The position numbers and the translations under genes were made by a program. The notes below the pieces were generated by a model that saw only the letters and a list, made by a program, of their open reading frames with translations, was not told the origin of the DNA and ran no database searches. Below, piece after piece: positions 38,999 to 39,368 of a stretch of DNA of 39,368 nucleotides. The stretch comes from Phycisphaerales bacterium (GTDB lineage Bacteria > Planctomycetota > Phycisphaerae > Sedimentisphaerales > Anaerobacaceae), in NCBI GenBank assembly GCA_003141275.1, contig PLLM01000083.1:1-39368 (forward strand), read 5' to 3'. Numbering within the stretch: the stretch's first letter is position 1; every line of letters begins with the position of its first letter.

Positions 38999-39368
38999 CA
39001 TCTGGGCCGTCGCGGTCAATACGGTAAAGCAGGCCCTCCGACTCAAAATCGCCGCTGTCTTTATTGTCCTGCTGCTCGTGCTGTTGCCCGTAATGGGGCT
39101 GAAGATGACCGGCGACGGCACATTGAAGGGACGTATGCAGGCCTTCGTCAGTTATGGTCTGTCGCTGACGACTTTGCTGCTGGCGCTGCTCACCATTTTC
39201 ACTGCCGCATATACTCTGACAAGCGACGTCAAAGATAAGCAGGTTTATACCGTCCTCACAAAACCAATTCGACGCTTCCAGTTTGTCCTCGGCAAATTAT
39301 TTGGCGTTATTCTTCTGGACGCTGGTTTGCTGGCGCTTTTTTCCGTTATCATTTACAGCATCACCATT
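38991..39368 (+). CDS. ABC-2 type permease, 3'-truncated by the window
   Basis: The start ATG lies 8 bp inside the end of the ATPase gene, and the frame is open to the window edge (126 codons). The sequence MRSIWAVAVNTVKQALRLKI, then hydrophobic VFIVLLLVLLPVMGL, then TLTSDVKDKQVYTVLTKPIRRFQFVLGKLFGV matches ABC-2 permeases and resembles the permease at 30355-31317. It should be the membrane partner of the preceding ATPase. Confidence 0.88.
   Translation, partial: MRSIWAVAVNTVKQALRLKIAAVFIVLLLVLLPVMGLKMTGDGTLKGRMQAFVSYGLSLTTLLLALLTIFTAAYTLTSDVKDKQVYTVLTKPIRRFQFVLGKLFGVILLDAGLLALFSVIIYSITI

Noticed and set aside
1-39368. CRISPR arrays, tRNA or rRNA genes, transposases, prophage genes.
   Set aside because: No array of spaced repeats, cloverleaf, rRNA-like or transposase/phage-like sequence was recognised on either strand; the only tandem arrays are the coding propeller repeats and the two 23-bp copies at 18219-18264.

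Overview
The window looks like a chromosomal segment from a Planctomycetes bacterium, most likely class Phycisphaerae. This is an inference. It rests on a GH9 cellulase ending in a planctomycete-style dockerin-like tail (…FANQW), multi-gene SPFH (HflK/HflC) blocks, a complete Tad/Flp pilus locus, PEGA and collagen-like surface proteins, and a FabF-like pair with FabZ and ACP genes. No rRNA, tRNA, CRISPR array or transposase was recognised.

Layout. (1) 1-1640, plus strand: the end of a type IV prepilin peptidase and an OmpA-type lipoprotein, closed by a strong terminator. (2) 1604-9753, minus strand: a seven-gene run read from right to left, made of a FabZ-like dehydratase, a degenerate ketosynthase (chain-length-factor-like), an intact ketosynthase, serS, a small unknown protein, a flavin-binding-fold protein and comEC. 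(3) 10119-12653, plus strand: a secreted GH9 glycoside hydrolase with its own near-consensus promoter. It sits between the two halves of the fatty-acid/polyketide-like cluster. (4) 12844-13770, minus strand: an enlarged acyl carrier protein and a second FabZ-like dehydratase, preceded by a 25-codon ORF and an intrinsic terminator on the same strand. (5) 14021-15907: a large polytopic GT-C/STT3-like membrane protein. (6) 16049-27666: a complete Tad (Flp pilus) locus with tadE, tadG (VWA), flp, prepilin peptidase, cpaB, cpaC secretin, TadZ/CpaE, CpaF ATPase, tadB, tadC, an OmpA/CpaD-like lipoprotein and the TPR lipoprotein tadD. The flp gene is only 53 codons long and follows a perfect TTGACA-17-TATAAT promoter, with a 23-bp tandem repeat upstream of it. 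(7) 27718-30339: a 48-residue membrane protein (minus), a GNAT acetyltransferase, and a secreted PEGA/collagen-like/seven-repeat propeller protein. (8) 30355-31317, minus: an ABC-2 permease. (9) 31504 to the window end, plus: a tightly packed operon of HflK-like (with an extra polytopic N-terminus), HflC, a second HflK-like protein, a P1B metal ATPase, an ABC ATPase and the start of its permease.

How the genes may work together. The ketosynthase, its inactive-looking partner, two dehydratases and the long ACP look like the core of a dedicated type II fatty acid or polyene synthase; no ketoreductase or acyltransferase lies beside them. The Tad genes should build an adhesive pilus, and the lipoproteins and the PEGA/collagen/propeller protein fit surface attachment. 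The SPFH-P1B-ATPase-ABC operon suggests a membrane-quality or metal-homeostasis assembly built around band-7 scaffolds.

The items most worth following up are the ketosynthase partner whose active-site Cys and second His align with Glu and Asn, the split synthase cluster, the SPFH/metal-ATPase/ABC operon, and the nested propeller protein.
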